Assembly: GCA_028288705.1 (NCBI GenBank)
Contig: JAQBNH010000015.1
Location: 1 to 37,701 of the forward strand
Length of the DNA stretch: 37,701 bases
Origin: Ferruginibacter sp.
GTDB taxonomy: Bacteria > Bacteroidota > Bacteroidia > Chitinophagales > Chitinophagaceae
Reading direction: 5' to 3'
Positions 30,868-37,701 of this stretch are shown here, piece by piece. Position 1 is the first letter of the stretch. Each line of letters opens with the position of its first letter. The notes beneath the pieces are model-generated. The model did not search any database and had not been told where the DNA came from. It worked only from the letters and a program-made list of their open reading frames with translations. The translations under genes and the position numbers were made by a program.

Positions 30868-31782
30868 TCAATTAAAAGATTGCCGGAATGCCAGTGGCGT
30901 GAGGGCGGTTTTTGTTTTAAACAGTTTGCTGAAGGATTGCGAATGTTCAAAGCCCAATGCATAAGCGATCTCGCTCACGCTCAAATCAGTCGTCGATAAT
31001 TTTTCCTTGGCTTTTTGTATGAGCTTATTATGAATATGCTGCTGCGTGCTCTCACCGGTATGTACTTTCAACAGGCTGCTTAAATATCCCGGCGAAACAT
31101 GCAAGGCGTCTGCAACAAACTGAACGGTGGGCAGGCCTTTTGACAAATGCGCCTCATCAGTGAAATAGTCATCGAGCAATTTTTCCAGCCTTGTCAGCAG
31201 CAGGTGATTGGATTTTTTCCTGGTGATAAACTGGCGCTGGTAAAATCGCTCTGCATAATTTAATAGGGTTTCGATTTGCGAGATGATAATATTCTGGCTG
31301 AACTGATCGATGTTCGCATGATACTCCTGTTTGATGTGCTGAACAATGGTATGGATTGTCGCTTCTTCTCTGTCGGAAAGAAACAACGCCTCATGCACGC
31401 TATAATCGAAGTACTCGTATTTTTTTATCGACTTTGCCAGGGAAGTATTCCAGATAAAATCCGGGTGAATCAATAATATCCAACCTGATGGCTGCACGTG
31501 CGGACCTGCAGCAGGCGTGGCCTGCAACACCTGGCCGGGTGCTAAAAAATACATAACGCCTTCATCAAAATCGTAAGCCTGCTGGCCGTAGATCATCTTC
31601 CCGCTGAGGCCGCGTTTGATGGAAATGGAATAGTAATCAAACACGAGTGCCTTGGGGCTATCAGCGGTTTTAGCTGCGGCCACCTGTGCATAGTCTACCA
31701 CGCTGATGAGCGGATGATCCGGCAGCGGCAGATTATTTAAGCGATGAAATTCGCTGATCGATCTGATATGATACGGTTTCAT
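30868..31782 (-). CDS. AraC family transcriptional regulator, 304 aa
   Basis: The ATG at 31782 (MKPYHIRSISEFHRLNNLPL) is the natural start; the open frame upstream overlaps the SDR gene. An N-terminal cupin-like effector domain (about 1-170) is followed by two helix-turn-helix motifs. The second has SVSEIAYALGFEHSQSFSKL followed by FKTKTALTPLAFRQ, the AraC signature. It lies 17 bases after the SDR gene and probably regulates its own NmrA-SDR-AraC operon in response to a small molecule. Confidence 0.92.
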   Translation of the reverse strand: MKPYHIRSISEFHRLNNLPLPDHPLISVVDYAQVAAAKTADSPKALVFDYYSISIKRGLSGKMIYGQQAYDFDEGVMYFLAPGQVLQATPAAGPHVQPSGWILLIHPDFIWNTSLAKSIKKYEYFDYSVHEALFLSDREEATIHTIVQHIKQEYHANIDQFSQNIIISQIETLLNYAERFYQRQFITRKKSNHLLLTRLEKLLDDYFTDEAHLSKGLPTVQFVADALHVSPGYLSSLLKVHTGESTQQHIHNKLIQKAKEKLSTTDLSVSEIAYALGFEHSQSFSKLFKTKTALTPLAFRQSFN

Positions 31783-31799
31783 GAAACGAATGTAATGTT

Positions 31800-32564
31800 T
31801 TAAATAGCCTGCCCGCCAGACACCTCGAGGCGCTGCCCGTTTATCCAGCGAGCATCTTCTGTGCAAAGGAAAGCCACCACGCCGCCGATATCATCGGGCA
31901 GCCCTACTCGTCCTAATGCTGTCAGGCCTGCAATCTGTGCATTGATCTCTTTATTATCCCGCGTGCGGCCACCGCCGAAGTCCGTTTCGATAGCACCCGG
32001 CGCGACAACATTCACGCGGATCTTCCTTGGCCCTAATTCTTTTGCCATATATCGCGTTAAGGATTCAACGGCTGTTTTCACCGAACCATACACCGACGAT
32101 CCCGGCATCGTTATCCTGGTAAGCCCGGAAGAGATATTAATGATCCCGCCGCCATCGTTTATAAAGGGCAATGCTTTTTGCGTAAGAAAGAATACGGCCT
32201 TGTAATGGATGTTCACGATCTCATCTAACTGCTCTTCTGTTACTTCCGTTATCGGCATGTAAAGGGCCGTGCCGGCATTATTCACGAGATAATCAAACCT
32301 GGCCTGACCGGTATTTTCCTGCAGGTAATTGCCGACATTTTTTAGAAACCTGTCGAAGGCTTTCGTATCTCTCGTATCCAGCTGAAAGGCGACTGCCTGC
32401 TGCCCAAGCGCTTCGATGGCTCCCACTACCTCATCGGCTGCTGCCTTGTTGGCGTTATAGGTAATTACGACGTCGATGCCTTTCTTTGCCAATGCGATGG
32501 CCATATTACGGCCGAGGCCGCGACTGCCGCCTGTTACGAGGGCGACTTTACTTTTTGTTTCCAT
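31800..32564 (-). CDS. SDR family NAD(P)-dependent oxidoreductase, 254 aa
   Basis: Classical short-chain dehydrogenase: cofactor motif TGGSRGLG (10-17), NNAG, a catalytic Ser in INISSGLTR, Tyr and Lys in SSVYGSVKTA, and the C-terminal RWINGQRLEVSGGQ. The Arg after TGGS suggests NADP(H) use. The substrate is not decided by sequence. It is five bases downstream of the NmrA-like gene, so both reductase-type enzymes are co-expressed. Confidence 0.92.
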   Translation of the reverse strand: METKSKVALVTGGSRGLGRNMAIALAKKGIDVVITYNANKAAADEVVGAIEALGQQAVAFQLDTRDTKAFDRFLKNVGNYLQENTGQARFDYLVNNAGTALYMPITEVTEEQLDEIVNIHYKAVFFLTQKALPFINDGGGIINISSGLTRITMPGSSVYGSVKTAVESLTRYMAKELGPRKIRVNVVAPGAIETDFGGGRTRDNKEINAQIAGLTALGRVGLPDDIGGVVAFLCTEDARWINGQRLEVSGGQAI

Positions 32565-32569
32565 ATTTT

Positions 32570-33469
32570 TTAAGTTGACTGTTGATGATACACTGCAGCA
32601 AATTCCTTTGCAAAATCAGTTAATTTAATTTTTCCTAATGTGGGTTGATGTAACCGGTAATCATCGTAGAGCTGGTGACGCCTCCCGGCATTCATACCGG
32701 TTAACCCGGCAGCGTTTTTTTCACTGAACCCGGCAGCTATCAGGCCTTGCTGAAATTGTTCATCGCTGACTGTCAGCCATTTTAATTGCGGAAGTTCAAT
32801 CGCCTCTCCTAAAGTTTTCGCAACCTCATTTGGTGAAATTTCCTCACTGGCAATGTAACGCACGGTTCGGCCGTCAAATGGCTGCTCCATTTCTTCGGCA
32901 ACCACCTCAGCGATATCCGCCGGCGACACCCAGGGCTCTTTCTCCTCTCCGCCATAATTCTGGATGATCAGCCCCTGCGCTTTTATAGTAGGAATAAAAG
33001 CAAACATATTGTAGTAGAACCCGACAGGCCGCATAAATTTAATTGCCACCTGGGCGGGTAATTCCCTGAGAATATTCTCCACCAGGTGATGGGCAGCAAG
33101 CATACCATTTCCTTCCGTAGTATGGGCACCGATACTGCTGAGGTGAACCACTTTTTTTACACCTGATGCCTCAACTGCTGTTGCATAAGTCCGGGCAATG
33201 CCGGTCCAATGCTGTTCGGTATCTGTTGCAGGATCAAAAAAATTGGGCGGCGGTTCCATCAGGTAAACGATGTCGGCCCCGCTAAAGGTCTTCGTGAGAA
33301 AGACCGTGTCCCCGATGGAACCGATCGCTGCACGGGCACCCAGGCTTTCGATGGCTCCGCGCCGCTCTTCCTTGCTGCTGATGACCGTTACGGCATGGCC
33401 CTTCGCGACTAATAATTCTGTAAGGGGTTTGCTGATATGGCCCAGCGAACCCGTGATGATAATTTTCAT
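32570..33469 (-). CDS. NmrA-like NAD(P)-binding protein, 299 aa
   Basis: A Rossmann start MKIIITGSLGHISKPLTELL is followed by IVYLMEPPPNFFD and VVHLSSIGAH. The later FMRPVGFYYNMFAFIPTIKA and WVSPADIAEVVAEE are typical of the NmrA/atypical-SDR family. The glycine motif (GSLGHIS) is slightly altered from GxxGxxG. These proteins act as redox sensors or quinone/alkene reductases. First gene of the NmrA-SDR-AraC operon. Confidence 0.87.
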   Translation of the reverse strand: MKIIITGSLGHISKPLTELLVAKGHAVTVISSKEERRGAIESLGARAAIGSIGDTVFLTKTFSGADIVYLMEPPPNFFDPATDTEQHWTGIARTYATAVEASGVKKVVHLSSIGAHTTEGNGMLAAHHLVENILRELPAQVAIKFMRPVGFYYNMFAFIPTIKAQGLIIQNYGGEEKEPWVSPADIAEVVAEEMEQPFDGRTVRYIASEEISPNEVAKTLGEAIELPQLKWLTVSDEQFQQGLIAAGFSEKNAAGLTGMNAGRRHQLYDDYRLHQPTLGKIKLTDFAKEFAAVYHQQST

Positions 33470-33582
33470 GACCTTGTTTTTAGAAACCCAAAGGTCTGCA
33501 AGGTTTCGGACACTGGAGTAGCCTAATCTGCTGTTGTTGTAGCCAAATCGGGGATTGATAGTTTTTTAACCGCAGTTTTTCT

Positions 33583-33860
33583 TTGCCACTAAGACGCTAA
33601 GACAGAAAGATCCACAAAGACTTTTTTGACCACAGAGTTAAATGAGTTTGACAGGGAGTTGCACTGAGGTTTTTTTTGCCACTTAGATGCTAAGACAGCA
33701 AGGACCACGAAGACTTTTACCACGGAGGAAAAAGAGTTTGACACGGAGTTGCACTGAGTTTTTTTTTGCCACTAAGACGCCAAGACGGAAAGATCCACAA
33801 AGACTTTTTTGACCACAGAGGAAAAAGAGTTTGACACGGAGTTGCACTGAGGTTTTTTTC
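33583..33860 (+). repeat. three-unit tandem repeat of ~93 bp
   Basis: Units start at 33583, 33676 and 33766 with TTGCCACTAAGACG or close variants. Each contains CCACAAAGAC or CCACGAAGAC, then GACCACAGAG or ACCACGGAGG, then GAGTTGCACTGAGG, and ends in a T-run. The array is related in inverted orientation to the block at 8650-8888. The rest of the space 33470-34024 shows no gene. Open frames across it are repeat artefacts. Confidence 0.85.
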
Positions 33861-34024
33861 TCTACTAAGACGATAGAATAGAAAGAAAGGGGTTATTGTG
33901 CTGCATTGAACTATCATTGTTTTCTTTCAGCTTTTTCCTTTCTTCCTTACTTACCTTTTGGTAAGCGTGGTTCTTCCAATCATGTAACGCTGTACTTTTA
34001 GCTCAGTATCTTAAACAGCAGCAT

Positions 34025-34588
34025 ATGACAACAAGAAGAACTTTTTTAAATACGATTGGCGTCCTTAGTGGTATGTGTATGACGCCGGAGGTATTCGCAG
34101 GCCAGGCCAACAATAAACTTCAGCCGCTGCTTTCCAGCCGTAGCATCCAAAACTCTTACTGGTATATCGGGCATTTAATGAGCCTGCTTACCGTGTCTAA
34201 ACAAACGGGCGGCGAATATGCGTTGCTTCGTGCAACAGAGCGTCGTGGCCTGGAGCCACCGCCTCATATTCATACCAGGGAAGACGAGACCTTTATTATC
34301 CTGGAAGGTGAAGTGGAATATACGGTTGCTGATCAAACCTTCCGTGCGAAAGCAGGTGACAGTATGTTCCTCCCAAAGAACATTCCCCATTCGTTTAAAA
34401 TCCTATCTGAAAAACTGGAAACGCTGATCCTCCTTACACCTGGCGGCCTGGAAGATTACTTCGTTGAAATGAGTGAACCTGCGAAAGCAGTAACATTGCC
34501 ACCAATGCCTGCAGGTCCACCTGATATTGCTAAATTAATTGCGAGAGCGTCGAAATACGGTGTGCTCTTCCCTGCCATGAAAAAATAA
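34025..34588 (+). CDS. Tat-exported cupin protein, 187 aa
   Basis: The N-terminus MTTRRTFLNTIGVLSGMCMT is a twin-arginine signal (TRRTFL). The single cupin barrel has motif 1 PPPHIHTREDETFIILEG with the metal ligands His, His and Glu, and motif 2 FLPKNIPHSF with the last His. This matches quercetinase-type or other mononuclear cupins. A Tat-exported metalloenzyme of the periplasm is likely, substrate unknown. It converges with the HxlR gene across 21 bases. Confidence 0.87.
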   Translation: MTTRRTFLNTIGVLSGMCMTPEVFAGQANNKLQPLLSSRSIQNSYWYIGHLMSLLTVSKQTGGEYALLRATERRGLEPPPHIHTREDETFIILEGEVEYTVADQTFRAKAGDSMFLPKNIPHSFKILSEKLETLILLTPGGLEDYFVEMSEPAKAVTLPPMPAGPPDIAKLIARASKYGVLFPAMKK

Positions 34589-34609
34589 GGATCAGATTTT
34601 TTCTGCCAG

Positions 34610-34996
34610 CTACTGTTCAATCGCCTCAATTGCCGGCATGGGCGTCATGCTCATGGTTTTGTTCACATGTTCCTCCTGTAAATTAGCATAACCCCATTCA
34701 ACAATGTTTGTGATCAGGGGGATCAGGCTTTTTCCTGTAGCTGTCAACTGGTAAGACGGTTTCGTAACAGGGAAGTCGGTATTGATCCGCTCGATCATTT
34801 TTTTTTCGCCAAAGAAATCCAGTTCTTCTGTCAGAATTTTATCCGAGATGCCCGGAAGCAGTTGTTTAAATTCCGTAAAACCCAATGCCTGGTTGCGTAG
34901 GTTCCAAAGAATGCCCATCTGCCATTTCCCGGCGATGAATTGCCTGGCATGTTGCACAGGACAACCCAGGTACAGACTTTCCGCATTGCTCATCAT
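34610..34996 (-). CDS. HxlR family transcriptional regulator, 128 aa
   Basis: Winged HTH with the HxlR start GCPVQHARQFIAGKWQMGIL, FKQLLPGISDKILTEELDF and PSYQLTATGKSLIPLI. The Cys in LGCPV is the conserved one used by many HxlR proteins to sense reactive species. Two adjacent ATG codons (34996 and 34993) are possible starts. The open frame upstream overlaps the STAS-like gene and lacks pattern. Confidence 0.9.
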   Translation of the reverse strand: MMSNAESLYLGCPVQHARQFIAGKWQMGILWNLRNQALGFTEFKQLLPGISDKILTEELDFFGEKKMIERINTDFPVTKPSYQLTATGKSLIPLITNIVEWGYANLQEEHVNKTMSMTPMPAIEAIEQ

Positions 34997-35040
34997 AATC
35001 GTTTTTATATGCTGAAATAAATTGGTCTGAAACGCCTTCC

Positions 35041-35436
35041 TCACTGACTTACGAGCCAATCAACAGCCGCTGTATAATCTGTAAATACCCGCACATTTGT
35101 TCCCCTGTTTACGGCAACTGTTTCGCCAAATTTTTCCTGGTGAATGGTTCCTGCCAGGCCAAACACCGCGATGCTGTCTACTATTCCACTGGCATGTGTG
35201 ATGCGGTACGAGGCTAGAAATTCAGAAAAATAAAACCGGTCCATTAATGGAATCGAGCCGCTGACAAGGGCCACATCGATGAGTATCCTGCGTTTTTTAT
35301 AACGAACGCCATTGTCGATCGCCTGTTTAAACAGGTCATTCGCATGGTCGAGGGAATAATGCCCGCTGGCAGCAACCAATAAATAATCCTCCAGTTCCGA
35401 CACATGTATATCTAACGGCTGATCCTCTGGTTCCAT
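35041..35436 (-). CDS. STAS/SpoIIAA-like domain protein, 131 aa
   Basis: The order of strands and helices (LEDYLLVAASGHYSLDHAND, RRILIDVALVSGSIP, SIAVFGLAGTIHQ, VRVFTDYTAAVDWL) fits the SpoIIAA-like STAS fold. Such proteins act as partner-binding modules in anti-sigma and lipid-binding systems. No kinase or phosphatase partner is adjacent. It stands alone between HxlR and ParB-like genes on the same strand. Confidence 0.6.
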   Translation of the reverse strand: MEPEDQPLDIHVSELEDYLLVAASGHYSLDHANDLFKQAIDNGVRYKKRRILIDVALVSGSIPLMDRFYFSEFLASYRITHASGIVDSIAVFGLAGTIHQEKFGETVAVNRGTNVRVFTDYTAAVDWLVSQ

Positions 35437-35549
35437 TTAAAGATTTTAATCGGGAAGTTGATTCCGTTATTGAAGTTATTGATTCAGGAATAAATCCGGC
35501 AACCTGTTTTTTCGTCATGCTGCAGGAACGCCAGCCTTATAGTGATACG

Positions 35550-35927
35550 CTACACCGATGTTGGCAGGTCAACAATCTTGCAAGGAATGACGGCATCCTC
35601 GTTGAACGAATAGACAGCGCAAAGCCTGTGATACCCATCGGCGATGATGACCTTGCCATTGCGGGCATCACGCACGAGAAGGATCGGCGACAAAGAAAGT
35701 TCATCACTTATTTTCTGCCGGTCTTTCGTCACATGCATATTGCTCACGCCAAGCAGCGATAAACCAGAAGCCCGAAAAATATCTTTCGCTTTAAACGCAG
35801 ACATGCCGGCAGACCTGAGTTGTGCAGCCAATTCTTCTGCAGCAGTGTTAGAATAGATCAGGCTGAGGTAGGCTATTGCTGCAGGATAATCATGCTCTTC
35901 GGGAGAAGCGAGCCATTGTATTGCCAT
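35550..35927 (-). CDS. ParB/sulfiredoxin-fold domain protein, 125 aa
   Basis: The C-terminal half contains SPILLVRDARNGKVIIADGY followed by HRLCAVY. The ADGYHR segment corresponds to the ADGxHR motif of the ParB/Srx N-terminal fold, which binds or hydrolyses nucleotides. The helical N-terminal part includes IYSNTAAEELAAQLRSAGMS. There is no HTH for DNA, so it is not a partition protein. Function unknown. Confidence 0.7.
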   Translation of the reverse strand: MAIQWLASPEEHDYPAAIAYLSLIYSNTAAEELAAQLRSAGMSAFKAKDIFRASGLSLLGVSNMHVTKDRQKISDELSLSPILLVRDARNGKVIIADGYHRLCAVYSFNEDAVIPCKIVDLPTSV

Positions 35928-35982
35928 AGTTTTTTATTTATAAGATGATATCTACCCCGGGTAAACGAATCTGCCCGGCAAC

Positions 35983-36891
35983 CTATTTCGCATCGAATTC
36001 GAACACATTTCCCGGGGCACCCTTTTTCCCTTCAGAACTGATGATCAGTTTGCCCTGGGGATTAAAACAAATGCCTTCCGGCTGCTCCATCAATTCCTTA
36101 TCAATCGCCTGATAAGATCTTAACTTCCCGTCGTGGGTGAACACCGCCATACCTTTATTGTCGCGGGTTGTAAGTATATAGATGTCGTGCGTAACAGGAT
36201 GAACGGCGATGGCAGAAGGATTAAAGCTCAGGTTACTCCCGGTGATGGATTTAAAATCTGCAGGGTGAATCAACAGCAGGGGTTGCGCACTCAACTGCGC
36301 CGTAGTTATATCAAAACTGTAGACAGCCTTCGCAGAATCGTCGCCTGTTCCCGGATCGTCTTTGCAGGCGATGAGGAGGTTTTTGGTAACCGGATCAAAA
36401 CACAAACCTTCTGTATTATTTTCTTTCTTCAACCCTGTCTTAATTTTTTCTACCACCGGTTTATTTTGCCAGTCTGAAATTTTAAACAATACCCCGTGGC
36501 TCCAGAGCGCATAGATCACGTTATCCACGATGGTTACATCTTCGATATCCACTTTATCTTTCTCCGTTTCCGCAAATGGAATCGTTTTTTCCAGCCGGGC
36601 ATGTTGCGCATCAAATTGTACAACATACAAATTTGGTTTGAGGTCTTCGATAAGGATCAAATGATCTTTATCGATCCAGGTATTCCCGGACACTTCCACC
36701 AGTTCCGTCGGTAGTACCCAGCTACGTGTCGGATGGCTGAGGTCGTATCGGAAACTGGTTGGGAGTTGATGTACCCCGCTGTCCTGCGCGGATATTTTAT
36801 TTTCCCCTGTCTCCGGATCATCGCTATGATGCTGGCAGGAAGACAGCAGGGTTATCACAAAAATGGCGACGCAGGTCTTAAGTAGGTGCAT
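35983..36891 (-). CDS. SdiA-regulated beta-propeller lipoprotein, 302 aa
   Basis: The ATG at 36891 starts a lipoprotein signal (MHLLKTCVAIFVITLLSSCQ, lipid Cys in LLSSCQ). An upstream in-frame ATG at 36930 would spoil it. The mature protein has repeated phrases of a beta-propeller (NTEGLCFDPVTKNLLIACKD, SFNPSAIAVHPVTHDIYIL, EQPEGICFNPQGKLIISSEG) and fits the SdiA-regulated family. The location is the outer membrane or periplasm and the binding partner is unknown. Confidence 0.83.
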   Translation of the reverse strand: MHLLKTCVAIFVITLLSSCQHHSDDPETGENKISAQDSGVHQLPTSFRYDLSHPTRSWVLPTELVEVSGNTWIDKDHLILIEDLKPNLYVVQFDAQHARLEKTIPFAETEKDKVDIEDVTIVDNVIYALWSHGVLFKISDWQNKPVVEKIKTGLKKENNTEGLCFDPVTKNLLIACKDDPGTGDDSAKAVYSFDITTAQLSAQPLLLIHPADFKSITGSNLSFNPSAIAVHPVTHDIYILTTRDNKGMAVFTHDGKLRSYQAIDKELMEQPEGICFNPQGKLIISSEGKKGAPGNVFEFDAK

Positions 36892-37116
36892 GTGCTGATG
36901 AGTTGGCGTAAAACTTTGGGTGTCGTTCAACAGGTGAACTACAGGCGCCGGGGCGGCAGCGGCTGGAATGTTTTCCTGCTAATGGTCAAGGTAAAGCAAA
37001 TTTCCACGAAGAATATAGCGAACACGAAAATTAACCTTGTAATACCAAAACTTACCATGCCGGGTAAATTATTTAAGGAAAAGCCGATTAGCCGCAAGCA
37101 AAAACTGCAAGTTGAT

Positions 37117-37139
37117 TCGGTGCGTGTGTCACGCACCGA
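37117..37139. repeat. REP palindrome, cluster unit 1
   Basis: A perfect 10-bp stem TCGGTGCGTG/CACGCACCGA with loop TGT. Only the loop differs from the palindrome at 3809-3831. It is the left-most and best-preserved of five units spread over 37117-37494 ahead of the RAYT gene. Confidence 0.85.
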
Positions 37140-37223
37140 GGCGAAAAGGGGATGAGTCGGGAAGCAAAACCTCCTTACAAGTTGTCTTTGATAAAAGTGG
37201 CGGAGAAACTCCTGATCTCCGCC

Positions 37224-37246
37224 TCGGTGCGTGTCACACGCATCGA
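37224..37246. repeat. REP palindrome, cluster unit 2
   Basis: The stem TCGGTGCGTG/CACGCATCGA with loop TCA differs from unit 1 by one wobble pair. Like the others it is followed by AAACTC. Confidence 0.8.
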
Positions 37247-37257
37247 AACTCTCCACC

Positions 37258-37278
37258 TCGGTACGTGACACACACCGA
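37258..37278. repeat. REP palindrome, cluster unit 3 (degenerate)
   Basis: TCGGTACGTG faces CACACACCGA with one base between and two mismatched pairs. The outer TCGGT/ACCGA pairs are kept. It lies only 11 bases after unit 2, so the two could be read as a pair. Confidence 0.65.
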
Positions 37279-37411
37279 AACTCAGAATGTAGCGAAACAA
37301 AAGTTGATTAAATACATATTAAACCTGTAAGCGGAATTCGGAAGTTGGACGTCGATGATTGAATTATCACTACTCCCCGGCGAGATTTTATGAAACCGGC
37401 AAAGATGATTG

Positions 37412-37430
37412 CGGTGTCTGTCACGCACCG
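37412..37430. repeat. REP palindrome, cluster unit 4 (degenerate)
   Basis: CGGTG and CACCG arms enclose TCTGTCACG. The following sequence AAACTCGCCTTCAGTCGGGT is echoed after unit 5 by AAGCTTGCTGTGACTCGGAT, so units 4 and 5 with their tails form a direct repeat with a ~62-base period. Confidence 0.65.
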
Positions 37431-37473
37431 AAACTCGCCTTCAGTCGGGTGTCAAGAGAAAAATAACCTCGCC

Positions 37474-37494
37474 TCGGTGTCCCATACGCACCGA
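37474..37494. repeat. REP palindrome, cluster unit 5 next to the RAYT leader
   Basis: TCGGTG and CACCGA arms enclose TCCCATACG. It ends 93 bases before the ATG of the RAYT gene, matching the distance at the pseudogene locus. The whole stretch 36892-37587 holds no other gene. Confidence 0.65.
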
Positions 37495-37587
37495 AGCTTG
37501 CTGTGACTCGGATGTCATAAGAAAAAACACTAACATACTTGTGTATTATCCGTCCTAAAATAGGTCTTATGTTATTAAGATTGCACT

Positions 37588-37701
37588 ATGAGTTCATACT
37601 TAAGGAAATCGTATACGACTATCGGCAAAATTTATTTCTGGACCGCTACGATTCATCAATGGCGCCATTTACTGTCCGGGGAATTCAACAAGAAAATCAT
37701 T
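37588..37701 (+). CDS. REP-associated tyrosine transposase (RAYT), 5' part
   Basis: The frame from the ATG at 37588 is open for 38 codons to the window edge. It reads MSSYLRKSYTTIGKIYFWTA followed by TIHQWRHLLSGEFNKKII. It corresponds to the start of the pseudogene at 3154-3714, without the extra A that breaks that copy. TIHQWRHLL fits the N-terminal part of Y1/RAYT proteins; the HUH motif and catalytic Tyr lie beyond the window. The REP cluster directly upstream is its probable substrate and possibly part of its promoter. Confidence 0.8.
   Translation, partial: MSSYLRKSYTTIGKIYFWTATIHQWRHLLSGEFNKKII

Noticed and set aside
33583..33860. CRISPR array
   Set aside because: The units are contiguous, ~93 bases long and vary along their full length, with no constant repeat and unique spacer pattern and no cas gene nearby.
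36939..37330. Open frames on both strands through the REP cluster
   Set aside because: They run through palindromes, show no protein-like pattern, and overlap each other on both strands.

Overview
The window looks like a chromosomal stretch of a Bacteroidota bacterium, most likely family Chitinophagaceae or a close relative. The reasons are a CzcA protein fused to a TolC-like domain, a DUF6660-type companion gene, YozG/DUF2975 and SdiA-regulated lipoprotein genes of Bacteroidota type, one promoter matching the Bacteroidota -7 motif TAnnTTTG, almost no strong Shine-Dalgarno sequences, and intergenic repeats of a kind I associate with this phylum. The family-level call is an inference; no rRNA or tRNA gene is visible.

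Layout. (1) 1-8600 is an accessory zone of small hypothetical genes. It includes signal-peptide and lipoprotein genes, two visibly broken genes (4830-5470 and 5751-6529), two dead copies of a REP-associated tyrosine transposase (RAYT) with their REP palindromes, and three small genes separated by imperfect inverted-repeat elements in a cassette-like array (about 7031-8293). (2) 8608-10577 holds a repeat block, two paralogous small HTH-like proteins and a YozG/DUF2975 pair. (3) 10716-22198 is a single-direction heavy-metal island on the minus strand: DUF6660, a 48-aa membrane protein, CzcA-CzcC fusion, CzcB, ZIP transporter, DUF1345, two small proteins, a NicO/UreH-like transporter and a Zn/Cd P1B-ATPase. 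It is bounded by direct repeats made of the 3' end and terminator of the 136-aa gene at 22127, which suggests insertion or recombination at that gene. (4) 22127-24844 is a block of small regulators with helically phased 10-bp repeats in the intergenic DNA. (5) 25216-29582 is a sensory and cell-envelope region: YceI and an outer-membrane barrel protein on the minus strand, divergent from a FixL-like haem-PAS histidine kinase and a REC-CRP/FNR fusion regulator, with an FNR-like box between them. (6) 29652-36891 holds a stand-alone lactate-dehydrogenase N-domain, a secreted coiled-coil protein, an NmrA-SDR-AraC operon, a ~93-bp tandem repeat, a Tat-exported cupin, HxlR, STAS-like, ParB-like and SdiA-regulated genes. 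(7) 36892-37701 is a cluster of REP palindromes leading into the 5' end of an apparently intact RAYT gene that runs off the window.

How the parts work together. The metal operon reads as a complete Zn/Cd/Co-type efflux set: a periplasm-to-outside RND pump, a cytoplasm-to-periplasm ATPase and accessory transporters. The kinase/regulator pair carries all four residues used by FixL to hold and sense haem, and the regulator has the FNR-type ExxSR recognition helix. Oxygen- or redox-dependent control of the divergent YceI/porin operon is therefore a testable proposal. The RAYT and REP copies at both ends, the broken genes and the cassette-like elements show that the first 8.5 kb and the last 0.8 kb are unstable DNA. 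All comparisons were made by eye; no database search was possible.
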